Positions 12,395 to 21,809 of a stretch of 64,000 nt of DNA are shown in pieces. The position numbers were made by a program, and so were the translations under genes. The notes beneath the pieces are model-generated. The model saw nothing but the letters and a program-made list of their open reading frames with translations, made no database searches and was not told where the DNA came from. The DNA is taken from assembly GCF_033118175.1 (NCBI RefSeq), contig NC_083691.1, forward strand, positions 20,991,001 to 21,055,000. Reading direction: 5' to 3'. Source of the stretch: Dama dama (taxonomy: Eukaryota; Chordata; Mammalia; Artiodactyla; Cervidae). Numbering within the stretch: the first letter of the stretch is position 1; the number at the start of each line of letters is the position of its first letter.

Positions 12395-12560
12395 TTGAAC
12401 ATTAACTGAGCACCTAGTAGGCACCTTAAATAGATGATTCATAATTCTCATCATTAAGTTCTGTGATGTGCAGTACTGGTCCCATTTAACAGATGAGGAA
12501 GTTGAGGTTCAGAGATGTTGAGTAACTATTCCAAGTTCACACACTTGGCTTGTAACTTGG
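12395..12560 (+). repeat. MIR SINE
   Basis: Recognisable MIR order: 'ttaactgagcacctagtagg', then a degenerate middle, then the core 'cccatttaacagatgaggaa' and 'ccaagttcacacactt'. This is one of the clearer MIR copies in the window. Confidence 0.65.
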
Positions 12561-12639
12561 TCCAAACAGACTCTACTAATGCTCAAACTTTAAGCACTGC
12601 AAGAATCAAATATCTGTAAAAAAAACAAAGCAAAATTAA

Positions 12640-12785
12640 GGTCCATACCCGGAGAATCTAATTTAGCAAGTCAGAGGTGTGACCTATTTATAACATGCAT
12701 GATATGGATATTCATTTATAACATTCCCACCTGATTTGGATGCATTTTCAATCGCATCTTGAGAAATACTGAACTAGAGCACAAG
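12640..12785 (+). repeat. MER5A-like DNA-transposon relic
   Basis: 'ggagaatctaatttagcaag' near the start and 'gcatcttgagaaatactgaa' near the end match the MER5-type (hAT-Charlie) non-autonomous element in outline. The terminal inverted repeats are too decayed to read. Confidence 0.4.
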
Positions 12786-12959
12786 AAAAATATATCTGTG
12801 TTAAATTAGCTCACTTATACACCCCAAGAGCCTAGTCAAGGGCCTGGTACTTAGCCAATGATCAATAAATTATGGTAGAATTAATAAATGAATGACTAGC
12901 TTAATCATTTCTGATTGAGTTCAAATCCTGAATATTTTTTATTACTATTCACTAGCTCT

Positions 12960-13390
12960 TATTTTGGATACCATTCCAAAACTTATTCATTTATTAACTC
13001 ATTTCAATCGACACTGGCTTAACCCAACCATACTCTTGATCTCCCCTTACTGAAATTTATATTATTTTCCTCATTTTTTAGATGGGGAAACAAAAACCCA
13101 GAGAGGTAAAATGACTTGTACAGAACCACCCAGCTCACCTCTCTGATGACAGAATTTGAATTACTTATAATTTTTTTATTTTCCTGCTGCTATTCTAGAT
13201 TGAGTCTGGAATATCCAGATAATGATGAAAATGCATGCATTTGTTGATCAACTATAACCACAAAGCAATTTAACATCATCTCATTTCCCCTCCACAATAA
13301 TATGCATTATCCTCATCTTATAGTAAGGTTATTGAAAATTAAATCTGTCAGTAATTTGGCAAGCCACACAGCCACGAAACGGTTGGGTCA
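12960..13390 (+). repeat. Two MIR-like relics
   Basis: The first (about 12980-13160) has the MIR core 'agatggggaaacaaaaaccc' followed by 'agaggtaaaatgacttgtac'. The second (about 13260-13390) keeps 'catctcatttcccctccaca' and 'ttggcaagccacacagcc'. Both are strongly diverged. Confidence 0.45.
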
Positions 13391-14130
13391 TTTAACTTAA
13401 CTTACCTCTTATTTGAGCCCGAAATTTCCATATTTGGAGCAAATTCATTTGTTTCTGGATTGTCCTTATTTTCCCAGAATCATTTTTTAAGTATAACTAT
13501 TTATATGCAAAATTATTACTATTCATCTGGAAATAAAAAAGGGGGAGGGGGTGTAGAGAAGGCACTTGGTGGATTGCATATGAGTTCTGCTATAATCCAG
13601 GATCTAATTTTATTTCCTTAACTGATAAACAGATCATTAATTCAAGACAGATTTGACTTTTGTTGAAGCACAAAAATATATAAAATGACCACAATATTAA
13701 ACTTTCCAAATAGTTGCAGAAACATTTCTTTATAAGTTTTAGTATTACTCGAGTATTATCACATTTGACATAATTATACCTTATAAATACCTCAAACTTG
13801 TAATGACATCCTTTCAAGAATTATTACTAATTATTGTACTTGACATGACAAATTAAACATGTTGTTTGACGTAATTACACTAAATAATTCAAAATGCTAA
13901 TTATGCTTAGAAATAGCAATTAGCATAATTAAAGAAAAAAAAACTGCTGGAAATTTCAATACTGATTCAGTATCACAAACTGGAATTTTTCAGAAGATTT
14001 TAATAAAGATTGACTGATGTGATTTATAAAATTGTAACTTTAATCAAGAATAATGAAATATTATTAAAGACTTTATATGTTCTGGTAGAGACAATAAGAA
14101 AATAAAAGGGAAGAACTTGATCTCATATAA
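13391..14130. promoter_or_regulatory. AT-rich block dense in homeodomain/POU-type sites (candidate enhancer)
   Basis: No repeat recognised. The block contains many TAAT cores, including 'gtaattacac' (13871) and a perfect 9-base inverted repeat: atgctaatt at 13894-13902 against aattagcat at 13918-13926, with a 15-base spacer. ATGCTAAT is one base away from the POU octamer. Regulatory function is inferred from composition only. Confidence 0.3.
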
Positions 14131-14139
14131 AGGGCTAAG

Positions 14140-14275
14140 TCTGGAGAGGTAGCCGGACTTGAGTGTGAACCTGACCTGGCCATTGCTGGTTGGGTAACTC
14201 TAGTTTGGAGACAGAATCTTTCTGGCATTTGTCCTCTGCCAATGGGAATTATATTTGCCTCAAGGTCTGATGTAG
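14140..14275 (-). repeat. MIR-like relic
   Basis: 'gagtgtgaacctgacctggc', then 'ctggttgggtaactctagtt', then 'tggcatttgtcctctgccaa' follow the antisense MIR order loosely. Confidence 0.35.
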
Positions 14276-14279
14276 AAAT

Positions 14280-15045
14280 TGGTCTTGGAGAGATGATAGC
14301 AGTCCTATGTTCACTGCAACGCTATTCACAAGAACCAAGATGTGGAAACAACTTAAGCGTCCAAGAAAGGATGAATGGATAAAGAAAATGTGGTTTATTC
14401 CACACAGTGGAATATGATTCAGCCATTAAAAGGAAGGAAATTCTGCCATTTGCAACAACAGGGATGAATCTTGAGGACATTATACTAAGTGAAATAAGCC
14501 AGTCGTAGGAAGACAAATGGGCTTCGCTGGTGGCTCAGCTGCAAAGAATCTGCCTGCAATGCAGGAAACTCAGGAGATGCAGATTCAATCCCTGGGTCGG
14601 GGAGATCTCCTGAAGGAAGAAATGGCAACCCACTCCAGTACTCTTGCCTGGAGAATCCCAGGGACACAGAAGCCTGATGGGCTACAGTCCACAGGGTCGC
14701 AAAGTCAGATGCGACTGAACAACTGAGCATGTACACCTGCACAGAGAGGCAAATTTGGCATCATTCCACATTTATCAATAGTCTAAAATAGCCAAATACA
14801 TGCAGTCAAAGAATGCAATGGTGGTTGTCAGAGGCTGGGGGGGGCGGGGGGGGGGGAGGGTGGCAAAGTGTGGTTACTGTTACTGATCTACATGCATGAA
14901 GTTTCAGTTCAGCAAAATGAATAAGCTCTGGAGGTCTACTGTACGGCTTCAAGCCTACGGTCAACAGCAATGTGTTGTGCACTTAAAAACAGGTTAAGAG
15001 GGTCAATCTCATGTGGTGTTCTTAGAAGAATAAAACAGTTTGGGG
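14280..15045 (+). mobile_element. Older L1 3' end, split by a SINE
   Basis: The L1 ORF2 C-terminal region ('gctattcacaagaaccaaga' to 'gaaataagccagtcgtagga') is followed, beyond a SINE at 14519-14728, by a degenerate L1 3' UTR that includes 'gcacttaaaaacaggttaag' and a long G tract at 14837-14860. Frames are broken. Confidence 0.75.
14519..14728 (+). mobile_element. Bov-tA SINE inserted in L1
   Basis: Sense copy from 'gggcttcgctggtggctcag' through 'gcaacccactccagtactct' to 'cagatgcgactgaacaactg'. A small duplication-like 'aactcaggagatgcag' alters the tRNA-like head. The flanking L1 confirms the insertion. The target duplication is unclear. Confidence 0.9.
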
Positions 15046-15061
15046 TTTAAGAATAAGCTAA

Positions 15062-15250
15062 GGGCTTCCCTTGTGGCTCAGCTGGTAAAGAATCTGCCTG
15101 TGATGCAGAAGACCTGGGTTTGATCCCTGGGTTGGGAAGAAACCCTGGAGAAGGGAAAGGCTACCCACTCCAGTATTCTGGCCTGGAGAATTCCAAGGAC
15201 TGTATAGTCCATGAGGTCACAAAGAGTCAGACACTACTGAGCAACTTTGA
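15062..15250 (+). mobile_element. Bov-tA SINE
   Basis: Sense copy: 'gggcttcccttgtggctcag', 'ttgggaagaaaccctggaga', 'tattctggcctggagaattc', ending 'gagtcagacactactgagca'. The A-box region of the tRNA-like head is intact by eye. Confidence 0.9.
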
Positions 15251-15564
15251 GCTTTTCACCACTTTCAAGGACATAGAATGCGCGACACAGCACTTGACCC
15301 CTAGGAAGGGCTCAAAAATTCAGGTTCCACGTATCCTGTTCATTAAACATAGAAATATATTGAGTGTGAAATTCTAGGCTACTTGGAGAAAAAAGAAGGG
15401 AGGGAGAAGGTAGTTAAAAAAATAAGTGATCTAAGAAGGAGGGGAAATGATCTCTAACAAATATGCTTTCAAAGATGAGATGAGGTGGTATTTAGGGAAG
15501 ATAACTATCTGTGCCTGGCACAGTCAGCTCTTCATAAGTGATTGTTTCTTTTCCCATTTATAAC

Positions 15565-15780
15565 AACAAATTTTTAAAAAAAAATTGAAGTATAATTGAT
15601 ATGTTAATTTCTACTATACAGCAAAGTGGCTCAGTTATACGCATATACCCCTCCTCTTTTATATTCTTTGCTATCATGGTTTATCACAGGCTATTGAGTA
15701 TCATTCCCTGTGCTGTACAGTAGAGCCTAGTTGTTTATCCATCCTATATATCATAGCTTCCATCCACTAGGTCCAACCCC
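15565..15780 (-). mobile_element. L1 3' UTR fragment, antisense
   Basis: 'ttgaagtataattgatatgt', 'actatacagcaaagtggctc', 'atggtttatcacaggctatt' and 'cctgtgctgtacagtagagc' are successive blocks of the artiodactyl L1 3' UTR read on the opposite strand. The T/A-rich start at about 15570 is the poly-A end. Confidence 0.75.
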
Positions 15781-15797
15781 CCCGCCCAACCCTCCCC

Positions 15798-15998
15798 AGT
15801 GCGTGCATGCTAAGTCACGTCTATGGACCATAGCCCTCCAGGCTTCTCTGCCCATGGGCTTCTCCAGGCAAGAATACTGGAGTGGGTTGCTATGACCTCC
15901 TCCAGGGAATCTTCCCAACCCAGTGACTGAACCAATGTCTCCTATGTCTCCCGCTCTGGAAGGTGGATTCTTTACCACCAGGGCAACCTGGGAAATCC
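15798..15998 (-). mobile_element. Bov-tA SINE, diverged
   Basis: Antisense copy: 'gcatgctaagtcacgtctat', 'ggcaagaatactggagtggg', ending in a decayed tRNA-like head ('ttaccaccagggcaacctgg'). It lacks the usual 'gactctttgcgacc' block, so it is older or partly deleted. Confidence 0.85.
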
Positions 15999-15999
15999 A

Positions 16000-16420
16000 T
16001 TATTTAACATACTCTACAAAGAAAGGGTCAAGATTTTAAGTTCAGATCTTTTAAACTCCCTTCACCTATAAACTCTCACAGAGTAGGGAGAGCATCTTTC
16101 TAACCGTGGTATCCTTAGCTGACTCTCATACCACTGCTCCACCTGGGGAAACCTGAAAAATTTAGACGTGTTCAAAGTGAATAAGTTGAATCAGGATTTG
16201 AACCCAAGTCTGAGACTGAAGAAGTCTCTTTGCATTGTGTTTCTCTGTCTTAGGGAGCAGGTCTACCCCAGGCAAGGCCCCTCCTTACCTGGCTCTTGTG
16301 GGTGTGTTCTCTCTTCCTCCATGAGGGCTGCAGCCCCCTCTGTTTCTCTTTTCCAGAGATACTGCTCTGTGGGACTGACTCTCCAGTGGAGTGTCTGAAC
16401 TAGAGAGGCAGAGCTAAGAA
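16000..16420. other. Unassigned DNA
   Basis: No repeat or coding feature that I can support. A weak MIR-like word ('atttgaacccaagtctgaga') occurs at about 16196. Confidence 0.3.
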
Positions 16421-16422
16421 CT

Positions 16423-16616
16423 AATGTTAGTTGCTCAGTCGTATCCGACTCTTTGCGACCCCATGGACTGTAGCCCGCAGGCTCCTCTGTCCATGGAATT
16501 CTCCAGGCAAGAATACTGGAGAGGGTTTCCATTCCTTTCTCCAGGGGATCTTCCTGACCCAGGAATTGAACCCGGAACTCCCCCATTGCAGGCAAATTCT
16601 TTACTGTCTGAGCACC
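16423..16616 (-). mobile_element. Bov-tA SINE
   Basis: Antisense copy: 'gttgctcagtcgtatccgac', 'ggcaagaatactggagaggg' and 'aggcaaattctttactgtct', ending at 'gagcaccacc' (last bases of the head diverged). Confidence 0.9.
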
Positions 16617-16619
16617 ACC

Positions 16620-18900
16620 TTTATTTATATCTTGACAGTTTTCTTCTTATCTGTAAAACACTGTGATACAGCAACTTTTTGTCTGGAAAGGGAGCCTATC
16701 AGACATCTCATCAGGGAAGAATGACTGTCAAAGACACTCATTTATTTTTTTCAAGATAAAAAGACAGACTCTTATTACGATGTAAATGAGCTGACTGGCA
16801 GGAACTCACTCCCCGGGGAGGTTGGGGAAAGGCTTTGACGATGGGGCTCAGGAGCCCTGTGGAGGCAGCAGACACAGGTCTGACAGCCCAGCTTGTGATT
16901 ACGTACTGGACCGCCCATCCTCAGACCTCAAACTCCACAGCATGAATGGGTTCCTGCAGTCAAAATGAAAGAAGAAGAAAACAAAGTGGGTCTGCAGTTT
17001 TAAAGCCCTACTGTGTGCAAGCAACTTTGCTAAGCCCTTTGGGGGTGGCAGACTGGGGGCGGGAGGTGTGGGGGTGGGAGAACAAGGTAAGGTTATTATA
17101 ATCATGTTGAAAAGACATGTTTCCTTATAATTTTATCCTGGGAATTCAGGCATGGTACAAAGAACATGGTTCATAGAATCAGGAGAAATGATTTAGGTGC
17201 TAAGAAAGAGAGGCGATGACTTAATCCATGGATTGTGTGTGTGTGAACAGGTCCCAGCTTTTAAGGAGGATGTGTGGCTGGTGAGAAATGTCTTCTAGAG
17301 ACAAAGAGGGTGAGACACCAGTCTCTGCCACTTACTAGCTGGGTGACCTGAGGAAAGTTCCTTAACTTCTCTGAGTCTAAAGTTACTCAGATGTAAAATG
17401 GGTGAGGGTCACAGAGTGGCTAGAATCAAACTTGAAGGGCCTTTCTCCTGCGCTTCGTGTCCCCCAGAGGAGTCACGCTGAGATGCTTTCCTGCAAGTCT
17501 CATCTTCATTCCTTTCCTCTTAAGCCACCATCATTTATTCGACCACCTAAGTGAATACACTGAGGATTAATTCCCCATCTATTTCAAGTGTACAGGTCCT
17601 CACCTTTTCTGGGGTCGGTACATGCTACAGGAAACATCTCAACTGCAGAAATGTTAACTATCCTAGCCAACTTCCCATGTAAGTTTAGGAGCCAAGTTGT
17701 CGCATTTTGTCCTCCTGGGTCCATTCTCCCCTGGCTTCTTAGCCTAGCGTGGAAGGCGTCTCCAGCTTCCTCCCCTTCTGGCTCCTTCAGATTTATCTTC
17801 TTGCCTTTTGTATCATGGCTTTCCTTACTATCTACAGGGCAAAAAGACTCCAGATGGTGCTTCTTCAAGGTCTGAGCTGGAAAAGTGGCAGGTGTACACC
17901 AATCTATCTTCAGCACAGCGAAGCATCCACTGCAGAAGTTTAGGGATGAGTGTGAAATGACCCTCAGAGGATGTGTAAGAAGACTGCGTTGCTCCAGACA
18001 GCATGGCCAGAGAGAAAAACCTAGCCCAAAGGCGGAAGCCTCTGTTAGAAATGCTGGTTTGTTTTGATTTGTGTTTTCTAAATTGGAGGAAACATGAGAG
18101 TGTAATAAGGTGAAGGGAAAAAAAAAAAAAGTCAGAGGAAATAGAGTTTAAATGTATTAGAGAACTGGAGAGAAAGTGAGCATGCAGATGGCCTGGGAGA
18201 ACATAGCTGGGGAAGGTCTGGGAGGAGGAAACCCCGTCTTGTAGAAGGTGGTGAATGCCAATTGTCCCCCAGGGATTGCTGATGGAAGATGGGGAGGATG
18301 GGAGAGGGAGCTCTCAGATGCAGGAGGAAGTTAGGTTCCTTCAGCTTCAGCTTGGGAATCTTGAGAGTGGGAGGGCGGCAGAAATAAGGGAGAGTGGGAG
18401 GGCGGGAAAAACACACAAAGTTTCTCGAACACTTCCCGCATTGGTATCCATTAACACTGAGTTATCATAGCATTAACCCGGGTGTGCTCTCACAACTGAG
18501 AGACGTTAGATAACTGTCCTCCATGTCAGATTTTCATCTGTGGTCCAGCTAAGATTTGAAACTGGGTCTATCCAACTCCACAGATTACGTTTGTCCTTTT
18601 TTTTTTTTTTTCTCTCCCCTATTTACCCATGCTTCTTCCTGCTGCTGTCAACAATTTTTTTTGTTAATGAATTTATATAAGGTCAAGTGTTCTTTTACGG
18701 TCTTTTGAGCTACCAGCCAAGAAAAGTCTTTGCATACCAATAAATGAATAAGAAACTGATTTTATTTCTTGGAATCAAAAGAAAATAGAAATCAAAAAGT
18801 CTCTTCTTGGATTTCCTTTCTCAGCTGAGTACCATTATGCTATTAGTAGGTCAAATTGGACATCTATGGAGTTGTCCAGGACTGCTTTCCCCTGGGACAT
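16620..18900. other. Unassigned DNA with MIR relics and simple repeats
   Basis: About 17310-17405 reads as an antisense MIR ('cacttactagctgggtgacc', 'tctgagtctaaagttactca'). The rest of this 2.3 kb is not recognised. A G-rich tract lies at 17041-17078, an A run at about 18118-18130 and a T run at about 18597-18612. Open frames at 17584-18067 overlap on both strands and show no domain. Confidence 0.4.
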
Positions 18901-19030
18901 GTCCCATGACTTGACTTCCTAAGCAACTTACTCTCCCTTCTGGGTTCAGATTCCTCACTTCACTTCCCCAGAAGGCCTTTATCTGCCTCTCCAGCTTTTC
19001 TTCTTGTCCATCCTCATCTCCCCTTCCATT

Positions 19031-20172
19031 CCTTACGAACTTCTGTTCAGTTCAGTCGCTCAGTCGTGTCCGACTCTTTGCGACCCCATGAATCGCAGCA
19101 CGCCAAGCCTCCCTGTCCATCACCAACTCCTGGAGTTTACTCAAACTCATGCCCATCGAGTCGGTGATGCCATCCAGCCATCTCATCCTCTGGCGTTCCC
19201 TTCTCCTCCTGCCCCCAATCCCTCCCAGCATCAGGGTCTTTTCCAATGAGTCAACTCTTTGCATGAGGTGGCCAAAGTATTGGAGTTTCAGCTTCAGCAT
19301 CAGTCCATCCAATGAACACCCAGGACTTATCTCCTTCAGGATGGACTGGTTGGATCTCCTTGCAGTCCAAGGGACTCTCAAGAGTCTTCTCCAACACCAT
19401 AGTTCAAAAGCATCAATTTTTTGGCGCTCAGCTTTCTTCACAGTCCAACTCTCACATCCATACATGACCACTGGAAAAACCACAGCCTTGACCAGACAGA
19501 CCTTTGTTGGCAAAGTAATGTCTCTGCTTTTCAATATGCTATCTAGGTTGGTCATAACTTTCCTTCCAAGGAGTAAGTGTCTTTTAATTTCATGGCTGCA
19601 ATCACCATCTGCAGTGATTTTGGAGCCCCCAAAATTAAAGTCTGACACTGTTTCCACTGTCTCCCCATCTATTTCCCATGAGGTGATGGGACCAGATGCC
19701 ATGATCTTAGTTTTCTGAATGTTGAGCTTTAAGCCAACTTTTTCACTCTCCTCTTTCACTTTCATCAAGAGGCTTTTTAGTTCCTCTTCACTTTCTGCCA
19801 TAAGGGTGGTGTCATCTGCATATCTGAGGTTATTGATATTTCTCCCAGAAATCTTAATTCCAGTTTGTGCTTCCTCCAGCCCAGCATTTCTCATGATGTA
19901 CTCTGCATATAAGTTAAATAAGCAGGGTGACAATATACAGCCTTGACATACTCCTTTTCCTATTTGGAACCAGTCTGTTGTTCCATGTCCAGTTCTAACT
20001 GGACCTGCAGTTGCTTCCTGACCTGCATACAGGTTTCTCAAGAGGCAGGTCAGGTGGTCTGGTATTCCCATCTCTTTCAGAATTTTCCACAGTTTATTGT
20101 GATCCACACAATCCACACAAAGCCACAAATCGAAGGCTTTGGCGTAGTCAATAAACTACGCCTTACGAACTT
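19031..20172 (-). mobile_element. BovB LINE, 5'-truncated, with target-site duplication
   Basis: The insert runs from the BovB 3' terminus at 19043 ('ctgttcagttcagtcgctca' on the plus strand) to a 5' truncation at about 20155-20160. The 12-base word ccttacgaactt is at 19031-19042 and again at 20161-20172: a perfect target-site duplication. The flanks on both sides look like one L2-type relic, so BovB landed in an older repeat. About 1.1 kb of the ~3.2 kb element remains. Confidence 0.93.
19052..20155 (-). pseudogene. BovB reverse transcriptase, C-terminal fragment, open frame
   Basis: A continuous frame of about 367 codons from the truncation point to the natural BovB stop. A TAG at 20156-20158 bounds it upstream and there is no native ATG. 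Counting from the TTG at 20126-20128, the RT motif QGCILSP is at residues 62-68, the catalytic YADD at 103-106 and the basic tail region (VPWTARRSNQS) near 250-260. Both catalytic aspartates of YADD are present. The APE-type endonuclease and the first RT blocks are missing, so this product could not retrotranspose by itself. Relative to the usual BovB sequence as I know it, two short in-frame insertions are visible: one producing a repeated CVD near the start and one producing an extra Ala-Gly-Pro at about residues 41-43. No frameshift or stop has accumulated, which suggests either youth or luck. No host gene is implied. Confidence 0.85.
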
Positions 20173-20184
20173 ACACCCCCTCAG

Positions 20185-20573
20185 ACATTAGGATCTGTTT
20201 CTTATCCCCTCAATTATTCTGTATACTCATGGGCATGACCGTACGTGTCCTACTTTCTGGGGGACCATCTAACTCCCGCTTCTGTCCTGGTATACCTGTC
20301 TCACAAACATCTATTTGGCTTGCAAATCCTTCTAAGGAGCCTTCTTGACCTATTTGCTTCTCCCCTCCCCTCGAGAGAATTTTATTCAAGTCTTTGTACA
20401 GAATTCCAGGAGAGAATCACCTTTGCACCTACTTGCTTGTGCGTCTCCTCCTCTTACTAGCCTGTGAGCACTTTGAGTGCAGAAGTGTTGCAATTCATCT
20501 TTACATCCCAGGATCTGGCGCATGTGTGCTGAATGAAGAAATGAATGAATGAACCAATCAGTCAATCACAATT
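20185..20573 (-). repeat. L2-like LINE relic
   Basis: Pyrimidine-rich sequence with 'tagcctgtgagcactttgag' and 'catcccaggatctggcgcat', followed by 'gaatgaagaaatgaatgaat'. This resembles the antisense 3' end of mammalian L2. It may be continuous with 18900-19030 across the BovB insertion. Confidence 0.45.
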
Positions 20574-21118
20574 GACCTTTGGCTTGTTGTTGTTGTTCAG
20601 TTGCTCAGTCTTGTCTGACTCTTTGCGATCACATGGGCGGCAGCACATCAGGTTTTCCTGTCCATCACTATCTCCCAGAGCTTGCTCAAACTCATGCCCA
20701 TTGAGTTGGTGATGTCATTCAACCATCTGAACCTCTATTGTCCCCTTTTCCTCCTGCCTTCAGTTTTTCTCAGCATCAGAAACTTTTCCAATGAGTTGGC
20801 TTATCAGGTGGCCAAAGTATTGGAGCTTCAGCTTCAGCATCAGTTCTTCCAATGAATATTCAGGGTTGATTTTCTTTAGGACTGACTAGTTTGATCTCCT
20901 TGAAGAGCCCCTTGGATTCTCAAGAGTCTTCTCCAACACCACAGTTCAAAAGTGTCAAAAGCATTAGCTGCTGCTGCTGAGTCACTTCAGTTGTGTCCAA
21001 CTCTGTGCAACCCCATAGACAGCAGCCCACCAGGCTCCTCTGTCCACAGGGTTCTCCAGGCAAGAATACTGGAGTGGGCTGCCATTTCCTTCTCCACAAA
21101 AGCATTAGACCTTTGGCT
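20574..21118 (-). mobile_element. BovB LINE 3' fragment with TSD, containing a nested SINE
   Basis: The BovB terminus starts at 20585 ('tgttgttgttgttcagttgc') and the element runs to about 20967, resuming briefly after the SINE. gacctttggct at 20574-20584 repeats at 21108-21118, marking the outer target-site duplication. A BovA unit is inserted inside (20968-21096). The copy is more diverged than the one at 19031 and holds no useful frame. Confidence 0.88.
20956..21108 (-). mobile_element. BovA monomer SINE nested in BovB, with TSD
   Basis: The body 20968-21096 starts with (ctg)n, then 'agtcacttcagttgtgtcca', and ends at 'ccatttccttctccac'. It has no tRNA-like head, so it is a BovA monomer or a truncated dimer. 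caaaagcattag flanks it exactly (20956-20967 and 21097-21108). Confidence 0.92.
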
Positions 21119-21119
21119 A

Positions 21120-21595
21120 AACATCCATATATTTTTCTGGCCTATGTTGAAATTTGTCATGATGTCAATTGGAAGGAAAAGCCTTTATAAATATAAACCT
21201 AAAACTCACAAAAACTTCTTTTTGTCTTCTTTTATTTTTCAGAGGCTTTGAGCTGCCCATCAGAAGCTTGAGTGGGCAATTAGGATGGCAGCCCCAGTGA
21301 TTATAACCAGATTCTGCAGCCCCTAAGTGGTAGGAAGTAGGGGCCTTGGGTAGACTTGAATATATATCCTCATTAAGAAATCACAGTGATTTTATAAAAG
21401 TCACAAAGGAAATGTTTTTACTGAGAAATCACATGCTGTAACAAATGAGGAGAGAAAAAAATATATGTTTTCAAATCTCACATACTAACAGTTTGCCTAA
21501 CAATAAAATAATGTACTCAGGAAATTCTAAGCTTACACTTGACCTAGTTGAACAGAACGATGGTAATGATCTGAACCACCAGTGGATATAAACGC
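21120..21595. other. Unassigned DNA
   Basis: No recognised gene or repeat. AT-rich, with several short poly-A tracts. Confidence 0.3.
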
Positions 21596-21599
21596 ATCC

Positions 21600-21800
21600 G
21601 ACATATTAACAGCTTGCATTTGTGTGTCTCTTGTCAGTGTCAGAGGCGCTTTCTCATCCCCGCAATGGGTAGGTAGATTTTACACACTTAGCCGGTACGG
21701 AAACTGAGGCTCTGATTTGTTAAGCGACTTATCTGAGAACATGCAATGATGCAGAGAGAGCCAAGACATCAGCCCAAGTCTGATTCTCACTACTCCAGAG
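21600..21800 (+). repeat. MIR-like relic
   Basis: 'tttctcatccccgcaatggg', then 'ggtacggaaactgaggctct', then 'gttaagcgacttatctgaga' keep the MIR core order. Confidence 0.5.
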
Positions 21801-21809
21801 CCATACCTC

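Noticed and set aside
14519..14728. tRNA gene signal in the SINE heads (all Bov-tA copies)
   Set aside because: The heads derive from tRNA-Glu but do not form a complete cloverleaf. They are SINE promoters and not tRNA genes.
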